DNA from: Streptomyces sp. NBC_00353
GTDB lineage: Bacteria; Actinomycetota; Actinomycetes; Streptomycetales; Streptomycetaceae
NCBI RefSeq assembly: GCF_036108815.1
Contig: NZ_CP107985.1
Coordinates: 4,154,001-4,218,000 of the forward strand
Direction: 5' to 3'
Length of the DNA stretch: 64,000 nucleotides
The notes under the pieces: generated by a model
Told to the model about the DNA's origin: nothing
The model's database searches: none
What the model saw: the letters and a program-made list of their open reading frames with translations, nothing else
Position numbers and translations under genes: made by a program
Shown: piece after piece, positions 57,611 through 64,000 of the stretch
Layout: each line of letters begins with the position of its first letter
Numbering within the stretch: position 1 is the first letter of the stretch

Positions 57611-59245
57611 TTACTTGACCTTGATCTGCTCGTACACCGGGACGCTGAACTGGTTCAGCGCGACGTTGGTGATCTTCTCCGAGTAGCCGGCGCTGCCGTT
57701 CTGGTACCAGAGCGGGATGACGGGCATCTGCTCGGCAAGGACCTTCTCCGCGTCCTGGAAGGTGGAGACGGCCTTGGCCTTGTCGGACTCGGCGTTGGCC
57801 TTGTCGACCAGGGAATCGAACTTCTTGTTGCTCCACTTGCCGTCGTTGGACGAGGCGTTGGTGTAGTAGAGGGGCTGCAGGAAGTTCTGGATCAGCGGGT
57901 AGTCCATCTGCCAGCCCGCGCGCCAGGCGCCGGTGAGCTTCTGCTGGGAGACCTGGCTGCGGAAGTCGGCGAAGGTGCCGACCGGGGAGCCGACGCAGGC
58001 CTTGTTGTTCCCCATCGCCTTGTTGATGCTGTTGCAGACGGCGTCGACCCACTCCTTGTGCGAGCCGGTGTCCGCGTTGTACGAGATCTTCAGCTGGCCG
58101 CCGGGGATGCCGCCGCCCTCCTGGATCAGCTTCTTGGCGTCCGCCGCGTTGTATTCGCACGGCGCCCCGCACAGCCCCTCCTTGAAGCCGCCGTCCACGC
58201 CGAGGACCGGGGACGTCCAGTCGGAGGCAGGGGTGCGGGTCTTCTGGAAGATCTGGTCGGTGATCTGGTCGCGGTTGATCGCCATCGACAGGCCCTGTCG
58301 GACCTTGATGCCGCCGGGGGTGTCCCACTTCTTGTCGTAGAAGGGGAAGGCGAGGGTCTGGATGATGCCGGCCGGGGTGTTGATGTACCGGTCGCCGAGG
58401 TCCGCCTTGACGTTCTTCAGCTGCGAGGCCGGTACGTCGTCGACGAGGTCGAGGTTGCCCGCGATCAGGTCGGTGTAGGCGGTGTTGTTGTCGGTGTAGA
58501 CCTTGAGGTCGATGCCGCCGTTCTGCGCCTTGTCGTCACCGGGGTACTTGTCCCACTTGCGCAGGCTCATCGAGGAGCCCTTGGTGTACTTCTCGATGGT
58601 GTACGGGCCGTTGCCGACGGGCTTGGCGAGCCAGCCTGCATGGTCGGTGAAGAAGCTCTGGGGCAGCGGGGCGAACGCCGGGTAGCCGAGGGTGTCCGGC
58701 CAGAGGGAGAACTTCTGCGTCAGCTTCACCGAGAAGGTCATCGGGTCGACGACCTTGAGGCCGGCAAGCTTCGTCGCGCTGGCACTGCCGGTGTCGGGGT
58801 GGACCTTGTCGTAACCGTCGATGTATCCGAAGAAGTAGGCGTTCTTCTGATTGTTCTTCAGCAGGGCGCCGTAGTTCCAGGCGTCCACGAACGACTTCGC
58901 GGTGATCTTCTCGCCGTTGCTGAAGGTCCAGCCGTCCTTCACCGTGACGGTGAAGTTCTGCGAGTCGGTGGTGTCGATCTTCTCGGCGAGCATGTTCGTC
59001 GCCGCACCGGTCTTCGGGTCGTACTTCTTCAGTCCCCGGAAGACCATGTCGAGGACCTTGCCGCCCTGCACCTCGTTGGTGTTGGCGGGCTCCAGCGGGT
59101 TCTGCGGGTCACCCCAGGAGGAGCTGACGATCCCATTGGCGCCGCCGCCACCGCCGCCGCCCCCGCCGCCGCCACCGCAGGCCGTCGCCACCAGGGCGAC
59201 GGTCACGGCACATGCGGCCCACTTGGCCTGTGTGGCTCCGCGCAT
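57611..59245 (-). CDS. Peptide-binding lipoprotein of the ABC importer, family 5
   Basis: A 544-residue solute-binding protein. A signal peptide with lipobox-like ALVATAC leads to a Cys followed by twelve consecutive Gly, an extreme lipoprotein spacer. The mature part has SBP_bac_5 blocks: FRGLKKYDPKTGAATNMLAEK, FTVTVKDGWTFSNGEKITAKSFVDAWNY and GLSMAINRDQITDQI. Peptides are the likely ligands; no His cluster for nickel seen. The ATG (MRGATQAKWA) was chosen because GAGGAGG lies 7 bases upstream; two upstream in-frame ATGs lack one. First gene of a complete A-B-C-D-F operon. Confidence 0.93.
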   Translation of the reverse strand: MRGATQAKWAACAVTVALVATACGGGGGGGGGGGGANGIVSSSWGDPQNPLEPANTNEVQGGKVLDMVFRGLKKYDPKTGAATNMLAEKIDTTDSQNFTVTVKDGWTFSNGEKITAKSFVDAWNYGALLKNNQKNAYFFGYIDGYDKVHPDTGSASATKLAGLKVVDPMTFSVKLTQKFSLWPDTLGYPAFAPLPQSFFTDHAGWLAKPVGNGPYTIEKYTKGSSMSLRKWDKYPGDDKAQNGGIDLKVYTDNNTAYTDLIAGNLDLVDDVPASQLKNVKADLGDRYINTPAGIIQTLAFPFYDKKWDTPGGIKVRQGLSMAINRDQITDQIFQKTRTPASDWTSPVLGVDGGFKEGLCGAPCEYNAADAKKLIQEGGGIPGGQLKISYNADTGSHKEWVDAVCNSINKAMGNNKACVGSPVGTFADFRSQVSQQKLTGAWRAGWQMDYPLIQNFLQPLYYTNASSNDGKWSNKKFDSLVDKANAESDKAKAVSTFQDAEKVLAEQMPVIPLWYQNGSAGYSEKITNVALNQFSVPVYEQIKVK

Positions 59246-59685
59246 GGAATGCCTCCTCATCGAGCTCCGTCTCACGTGGAGTCAAATATCACCTGATCGA
59301 TCACTTTCTGCACATTTACACCCCCCATCCGAGCGCAGCAGGAACGCCGCGGGCGCATTCCGGTGAGCAGCGGAGTGATAACGGCCGCGCATCGAACGCG
59401 CATCGTCCGCGCATCCGATTGGCCGGATGTACGAATTCCGAGACGGTGCCGCCCGCATATCGGACTCATTGCCGGTTTCCTCCTCGCATGCAACGAACAT
59501 CCTTTCGATTGAGTCAAGGGGCGGCAAATCGGAGGGCAATCATTGGCCATGTATCCGTCAAGGTCCCAAAGAGCGCCTCAAGTCAACCGGACATTCATTG
59601 ACCCTCCGTGAATTGCGTTGAAAAAGTCCGAGTAGCCCGTAGGTGTTGCCCTGCGGAGTCCTTCGACCCTCGGGCCAGGAGCACC
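59246..59685. other. Divergent promoter region of the two peptide transporters
   Basis: A 440-bp region, clearly AT-richer than the genome average. It contains three CGCGCATC repeats at 11-bp periods (listed separately), AT-rich segments around 59280-59320 and 59500-59640, and a possible promoter for the rightward operon (TTGAAA at 59618-59623). No small ORF with a ribosome site was found. Confidence 0.5.
59386..59415. promoter_or_regulatory. Three direct repeats CGCGCATC at exact 11-bp spacing
   Basis: Copies start at 59386, 59397 and 59408, one per helical turn, so a regulator could bind them cooperatively on one DNA face. They lie about 140 bp upstream of the left binding-protein start and 270-300 bp upstream of the right permease start. 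Confidence 0.5.
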
Positions 59686-60714
59686 ATGACGATTCCAACC
59701 CCGCACACAACCGCTCCTCTTGAGGTAGTGGATGCGAAGGCACTGCCGACGCCGGATCCTTCGGCTCCCAAGGGCGGCGAGGGCCGTTCGCCGGGAAAGT
59801 TGGCCTGGCGGCGCTTCAAGCGCGACCGCACCGGCATGATTTCGGCCTATGTGGTCGTCGCCTTCTTCGTGGTGGCCCTCTGCGCCCCGCTGATCGCCAA
59901 GCTGTACGGCAAGGATCCGTACACGACGTACGGTCAGAACGACACGAGCCTGCTCGACGACTTCGGCTCCCCGGTTCTGCCCAACGGCGGTATCAGCGGC
60001 GACTTCTGGTTCGGCATCGAGCCCGGACTCGGCCGGGACGTCTTCACGTTTCTGCTCTACGCCATGCGCAACTCGCTGCTCATCGCTGCGGCAACGACGT
60101 TGCTGGTGACGGCGATCGGAATCGCCGTCGGTATCACGGCCGGCTATCTCGGCGGGAAGACCGACTACCTCGTCGGCCGGGTCATCGATATCCTGCTGGC
60201 CTTCCCCTCCACGCTCTTCTTCATCGCCTTCTGGCCGGTGATGATCTCGATCCTGGTCTCGCCGGAGGAGAACACCCCGGTCTGGCTGACCGTCGTCAGT
60301 CTCATCTCGGTGATGACCGCCTTCGGCTGGGCGTCCATCGCGCGTCTGCTGCGTGGCGAGGTACTCGCCCTGCGCGAACGCGAGTTCATCGAAGCGGCCA
60401 AGGTCACCGGCGCATCGCCGGCGCGGATCATCTTCAAGGAACTGCTTCCCAACCTCTGGACGCCGATCCTCATCCAGGCGACGCTCGCGCTGCCCGCATA
60501 CGTCACGGCCGAGGCGGGCCTCGCCTTCCTCGGTGTCGGGCTCACCTCCCCGACACCCGACTGGGGCGTGATGATCCAGCGCGGATCGGACGTCTACCAG
60601 AGCGACATCACGTTCATGCTCTTCCCCGGCGTCACGATGGTGATCTTCGTGATCGCCTTCAACCTCCTGGGCGACTCGGTGCGTGACGCACTGGACCCGA
60701 AGACCAAGCGCTGA
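59686..60714 (+). CDS. Peptide ABC importer permease C, second system
   Basis: A 342-residue permease. A ~60-residue cytosolic start (TPDPSAPKGGEGRSPGKLAWRRFKRDR) is followed by helix 1, MISAYVVVAFFVVALCAPLIA. The external domain has WFGIEPGLGRDVFTFLLYAMR. Inner helices and the coupling loop follow (FGWASIARLLRGEVLALREREFIEAAKVTGASPARIIFKELLPN). It ends NLLGDSVRDALDPKTKR, typical of OppC. CAGGAGCACC precedes the ATG. Unusually it leads its operon, before the binding protein. Upstream in-frame extension lacks a ribosome site. Confidence 0.92.
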   Translation: MTIPTPHTTAPLEVVDAKALPTPDPSAPKGGEGRSPGKLAWRRFKRDRTGMISAYVVVAFFVVALCAPLIAKLYGKDPYTTYGQNDTSLLDDFGSPVLPNGGISGDFWFGIEPGLGRDVFTFLLYAMRNSLLIAAATTLLVTAIGIAVGITAGYLGGKTDYLVGRVIDILLAFPSTLFFIAFWPVMISILVSPEENTPVWLTVVSLISVMTAFGWASIARLLRGEVLALREREFIEAAKVTGASPARIIFKELLPNLWTPILIQATLALPAYVTAEAGLAFLGVGLTSPTPDWGVMIQRGSDVYQSDITFMLFPGVTMVIFVIAFNLLGDSVRDALDPKTKR

Positions 60715-60788
60715 ACCGTACTCCCTCCGACCGGGCGACGGGGCCCGCCGGATCCATCGTTCCTCTCAATCGACCAGGGCAGGAAGCC

Positions 60789-62573
60789 ATGTCCCTTTCC
60801 CGCAGAAACTTCGTCATCGCCACGTCGGTCGCGGCCGGTGGCTCGATGGTCCTCTCCGCCTGCAGCAGCGGCAGCACGGCCGGCAAGAGCAACAAGGGCG
60901 GCGGGCACGGCGGTGCCGACAAGTACACCGGCGCCGTCGTCGTCGGCACCAAGGAGGACTCCACCGGTCCCGCACCCGAGGTCGAAGGGGCGAAGAAGGG
61001 TGGCACGATCCGCGGCATCGCCCCGGACGACTTCTCCCACCTCGACCCGCAGCGCATCTACTTCTCCTGGAACTCCGCGGTCGGTGACCTCTTCATCCGC
61101 TGCCTGACCGGTTACAAGATCGCGGCGGACGGATCGATGAAGCTGGTCGGTGACCTCGCCACCGACGCCGGCACCATCGGCGACGGCGGAAAGACCTGGA
61201 CCTTCACGCTGAAGGACGGTCTGAAGTGGGAGGACGGCAAGGAGCTCACCGTCGAGGACGTGCGCCACGGCATCGAGCGCGGCTTCGCCAGCTTCACCAC
61301 CGAGGGCGCCGGATACGCCCAGACCGCACTGACCGGCAGCACCGACTTCCGGTCGAAGTACAAGGGCCCGTTCAGCGGCAAGCACCTCGACTCGGTCGTC
61401 ACCGACGCCGCGGCGAAGACCATCACCTTCAAGCTCGCCGAGGCCCGTCCGGACTTCAACTTCACCCTCGCGATGAGCTCCTACGGTGCCGTCCCGGTCA
61501 AGGGCGACAGCAAGGAGAGGTACGACAAGGACCCGGTCTCGTGCGGTCCGTACCGCGTCAAGAGCCACGCCGTCGACAAGTCGATGACGCTGGTGCGCAA
61601 CCCCCACTGGGACCCGAACACGGACTCGATCCGTAACGCCTACCCGGACAGCTTCGTGTACGAGTTCGGTCCGGAATCGCTCCCGGCGACGGACCGTATG
61701 ATCGCCGACGACGGCGACGACCAGTACGCGGTCATGGCGTACAGCGGTGTCCCGGCCGAGCGCATCCAGAAGGTCCTCACCGACCCCGAGCTGAAGAAGC
61801 GCACCTTCAACGGCCTGCTGACCGGCATCTACTACTACGCCATCAACACCAAGCGGATCACCGACCTGAAGGTGCGTCAGGCGCTCATCCACGCCTGGCC
61901 GCTGGAGCAGATCCGCAAGATCTACGGTGGCCCGTCGGCCGGTGACTACGCGACGTCCATCCTCAGCCCGGACATCCTCGGCTACGCCCATGACGACGTC
62001 TACGGCAAGCTGAAGAAGCCGCAGGGCGACCCCGAGGCGGCCAAGAAGCTGCTGAAGGAGGCGGGCAAGGAGGGCCAGAAGGTCGTCTACGCCTTCCCGC
62101 AGAGCAACACCTACGACAAGACCAAGGTCGTCATCGAGAACGCCCTCAAGGCGGCGGGCTTCGACCCGGTCATCAAGCCGCTGGACTCGACCAGCTACTA
62201 CGACCAGGTCCAGCAGATCGACAACAAGTTCGACGTGATGTGGTTCGGCTGGTCCCCGGACTGGCCGACCGGCTACACGCTGGTGCAGCCGCTGTTCGAC
62301 GGCGGCACCATCGCCAACGGCTCCAACAACATCTCGCAGCTGAAGGTCGACTGGGTCGACGCGGCGATCAAGAAGAACGTCACCATCGCCGACCCGGCCG
62401 CGGCCGGCAAGGCCTGGGCAGCGCTGGACAAGCGGATCATGACGGAGGAGGCGCCGATCATCCCCGAGACGTTCCAGCGCCGCTTCTACCTGTACGGCTC
62501 GAAGGTCGGCGGCGCCATGTTCCACCCGCTGTGGTCCTCGGCCGTCTTCTACAAGCTGTTCGTGAAGGCCTGA
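60789..62573 (+). CDS. Peptide-binding lipoprotein, second system
   Basis: A 594-residue family 5 solute-binding protein. The N-terminus SLSRRNFVIATSVAAGGSMVLSAC has both a twin-arginine motif (RRNF) and a lipobox (LSAC), so Tat-dependent lipoprotein export is likely. SBP_bac_5 blocks: FIRCLTGYKIAADGSMKLVGDLA, WTFTLKDGLKWEDGKELTVEDVRHGIERGF, and VRQALIHAWPLEQIRKIYGG. It is clearly divergent from the other binding protein, so specificity probably differs. Lies 74 bp after permease C. Confidence 0.93.
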   Translation: MSLSRRNFVIATSVAAGGSMVLSACSSGSTAGKSNKGGGHGGADKYTGAVVVGTKEDSTGPAPEVEGAKKGGTIRGIAPDDFSHLDPQRIYFSWNSAVGDLFIRCLTGYKIAADGSMKLVGDLATDAGTIGDGGKTWTFTLKDGLKWEDGKELTVEDVRHGIERGFASFTTEGAGYAQTALTGSTDFRSKYKGPFSGKHLDSVVTDAAAKTITFKLAEARPDFNFTLAMSSYGAVPVKGDSKERYDKDPVSCGPYRVKSHAVDKSMTLVRNPHWDPNTDSIRNAYPDSFVYEFGPESLPATDRMIADDGDDQYAVMAYSGVPAERIQKVLTDPELKKRTFNGLLTGIYYYAINTKRITDLKVRQALIHAWPLEQIRKIYGGPSAGDYATSILSPDILGYAHDDVYGKLKKPQGDPEAAKKLLKEAGKEGQKVVYAFPQSNTYDKTKVVIENALKAAGFDPVIKPLDSTSYYDQVQQIDNKFDVMWFGWSPDWPTGYTLVQPLFDGGTIANGSNNISQLKVDWVDAAIKKNVTIADPAAAGKAWAALDKRIMTEEAPIIPETFQRRFYLYGSKVGGAMFHPLWSSAVFYKLFVKA

Positions 62574-62588
62574 CGCCCACACTCCCGA

Positions 62589-62615
62589 GGCGGGGCACCC
62601 CTGCGGTGCCCCGCC
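62589..62615 (+). terminator. Hairpin between binding protein and permease B, second system
   Basis: Perfect 11-bp arms (GGCGGGGCACC / GGTGCCCCGCC) with a 5-nt loop, 16 bases after the stop, as in the first transporter. It probably attenuates. Confidence 0.7.
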
Positions 62616-62660
62616 CGCTCCCCTCCCACTCGTCGGCGTCTGCCAGGGAAATCCATCGCC

Positions 62661-63641
62661 ATGTTCCGCTTCCTCATCCGCCGGGCAATCGGCGCACTGG
62701 TCATCCTGCTGATCATCAGTGCCATCACTTTCGTCCTCTTCTACGTCGCACCCCGCGACCCGGCCCGCGTTGCCTGCGGCAAGGTGTGCACGCCCGAGAC
62801 GCTGGCACTGGTAAAGCGCAACCTCGGCATCTCCGACCCGCTGCCCGTGCAGTACTGGCACTGGCTCCAGGCCGTGTTCGTGGGCCGGGACTACACCTCC
62901 TTCGGGCACTGCCCCGCACCGTGCCTCGGGTACTCCTTCCACAACCGTGAACCGGTCCTGGGCACGATCATCGACCGCTTCCCGACGACCCTCTCCCTCT
63001 CGGTGGGCAGTGCCGTCATCTTCGTGATCTTCGGCGTGGGCACCGGCATGCTGGCCGCGGTCCGGCAGGGCAAAGCGGTCGACAAGGTGGCCTCCTCGGC
63101 CTCCCTCATCTTCTCCTCGATGCAGATCTACATCGTCGGTGTCGTCGCCATGTACTACCTGGCGGACCAGTGGCACATCCTCAGCCGCCCCAAGGACGTC
63201 CCATTCACCGAGGACCCGGCCGGCTGGTTCCAGGGACTGCTGCTGCCATGGTTCGTACTGGCGCTCATCTTCACCGCCAACTACACGCGCATGGCCCGCT
63301 CCCAGCTCGTCGAGACGCTGAGCGAGGACTACGTGCGCACGGCACGCGCCAAGGGCCTGTCCCGACGCACCGTCTTCTTCCGGTTCGCCTGGCGCGGTGC
63401 CATGGGGCCGATCGTCACCATCTTCGGACTGGACCTCGGCCTGCTCCTCGGCGGCGCGATCATCACCGAGAAGACCTTCGGACTGCACGGCATCGGCGCA
63501 CTCTCCATCAAGGCCGTCCTCGACAACGACCTGCCGCTGCTGCTCGGTGTCGTCCTGGTCGCGGCAGCAGCGATCGTCGTCTTCAACATCATCGTCGACG
63601 CCGTCTACGCCCTCATCGATCCACGCGTCCGCCTCGCCTAG
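62661..63641 (+). CDS. Peptide ABC importer permease B, second system
   Basis: A 326-residue permease: N-terminal helix FLIRRAIGALVILLIISAITFVLFYVAP. The external loop has a Cys pair in VACGKVCTPETLALVKRNLG. The coupling loop is YTRMARSQLVETLSEDYVRTARAKGLSRRTVFFRFAWRGAMGP, and it ends IIVDAVYALIDPRVRLA. All are normal for OppB/DppB. A second pair, GHCPAPCLGYS, lies in the periplasmic loop and is uncommon. Starts 87 bp after the binding-protein gene, beyond a hairpin. Confidence 0.93.
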   Translation: MFRFLIRRAIGALVILLIISAITFVLFYVAPRDPARVACGKVCTPETLALVKRNLGISDPLPVQYWHWLQAVFVGRDYTSFGHCPAPCLGYSFHNREPVLGTIIDRFPTTLSLSVGSAVIFVIFGVGTGMLAAVRQGKAVDKVASSASLIFSSMQIYIVGVVAMYYLADQWHILSRPKDVPFTEDPAGWFQGLLLPWFVLALIFTANYTRMARSQLVETLSEDYVRTARAKGLSRRTVFFRFAWRGAMGPIVTIFGLDLGLLLGGAIITEKTFGLHGIGALSIKAVLDNDLPLLLGVVLVAAAAIVVFNIIVDAVYALIDPRVRLA

Positions 63642-63652
63642 GGAGAGATCCA

Positions 63653-64000
63653 ATGAGCACCCCCTTCCTCTCCGTACGCGATCTGCGCGTGCACTTCTCC
63701 ACCGATGACGGCATGGTCAAGGCCGTCGACGGGCTGTCGTTCGACGTCGAACGGGGCCGCACGCTCGGCATCGTCGGCGAGTCCGGTTCCGGGAAGTCCG
63801 TGACCAACCTGACGATCCTCGGCCTGCACCACCCCGACCACACCGAGATCGAGGGGGAGATCCTGCTCGACGGGCAGGACCTGCTCACCGCCTCGGAGCG
63901 GGAGCTGGAGCGGCTGCGCGGCAACAAGATGGCCATGATCTTCCAGGACGCGCTGGCCTCCCTCTCGCCGTACCACACCATCGGGAAACAGATCTCCGAG
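63653..64000 (+). CDS. Peptide ABC importer ATPase D, second system (partial)
   Basis: The N-terminal 116 residues of an OppD/DppD-type ATPase; the gene runs off the window. Walker A GIVGESGSGKSVTNLTILGL and Q loop MAMIFQDALASLSPYHTIG are present. The ATG is 11 bases after the permease stop, with GGGAGAG before it. Confidence 0.92.
   Translation, partial: MSTPFLSVRDLRVHFSTDDGMVKAVDGLSFDVERGRTLGIVGESGSGKSVTNLTILGLHHPDHTEIEGEILLDGQDLLTASERELERLRGNKMAMIFQDALASLSPYHTIGKQISE

Noticed and set aside
59608..59685. Upstream extension of the permease C gene (MNCVEKVRVARRC...)
   Set aside because: No ribosome site at the GTG and a non-conserved, Cys/Arg-rich sequence; the ATG at 59686 has CAGGAG.
60594..63653. 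1019-codon open frame antisense to the second peptide transporter
   Set aside because: It spans the permease C end, binding protein and permease B; the sense translations are unmistakable family members.

Overview
The window is chromosomal DNA of a high-GC actinomycete, almost certainly a Streptomyces. Supporting signs are very strong G/C bias at third codon positions, frequent GTG and TTG starts, long GC-rich terminator hairpins without U-tracts, a mycothiol gene (mshB), the succinylase DAP/lysine genes dapC and dapE, and many four-base ATGA overlaps. I see no tRNA, rRNA, CRISPR array, insertion sequence or prophage.

Region 1 (0.1-20.1 kb) is core genome. It holds a soluble MgtE-N/CBS protein, a DUF1003 protein, the Mrp Fe-S carrier, and the envelope-stress set TatB / HtrA-like protease / zf-HC2 anti-sigma / ECF sigma, with a divergent O-methyltransferase. 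Next come DUF3117, an enoyl-CoA hydratase, 3-methyladenine glycosylase I, a DivIVA-like membrane protein, FolP2, a LOG-family protein, DapE, a lysozyme-like membrane protein, a secreted repeat protein, DapC, ferredoxin, a GNAT enzyme and a SirB1/transglutaminase-like protein. From memory, the gene content and order resemble the mycobacterial Rv1177-Rv1232c neighbourhood.

Region 2 (20.1-30.3 kb) is a complete protocatechuate branch of the beta-ketoadipate pathway, pcaIJFHGB-pcaL-pobA, in one tightly packed operon. It is followed by an unusual regulator carrying two full IclR modules. The leader before pcaI holds two copies of a three-half-site motif, GAAC-N4-GTTC-N7-GAAC, a good candidate operator.

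Region 3 (30.3-43.3 kb) is accessory: a HelD/HelR-type RNA polymerase ATPase, an Otr(A)-like ribosomal protection GTPase preceded by an overlapping leader ORF, a repeat-rich surface protein with its class F sortase, acetyltransferases, a Tat-exported class A beta-lactamase, a MOSC protein, an XRE/TPR regulator paired with a GNAT (and preceded by a small ORF), and DinB and VOC proteins.

Region 4 (43.4-53.4 kb) has a NarL/DesK-type two-component system fused operonically to an ABC-2 exporter, with a perfect palindrome upstream. It continues with a PG-binding-4 membrane protein, a DUF6113-type protein, MshB, a 64-residue membrane protein and an S9 peptidase.

Region 5 (53.5-64.0 kb) has two divergent peptide/nickel-type ABC importers. 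One is complete (substrate-binding protein-B-C-D-F). The other starts with permease C and runs off the window in its first ATPase. They share a 440-bp promoter region with three CGCGCATC repeats at exact 11-bp spacing.

Family assignments come from reading the translations; no database search was run.
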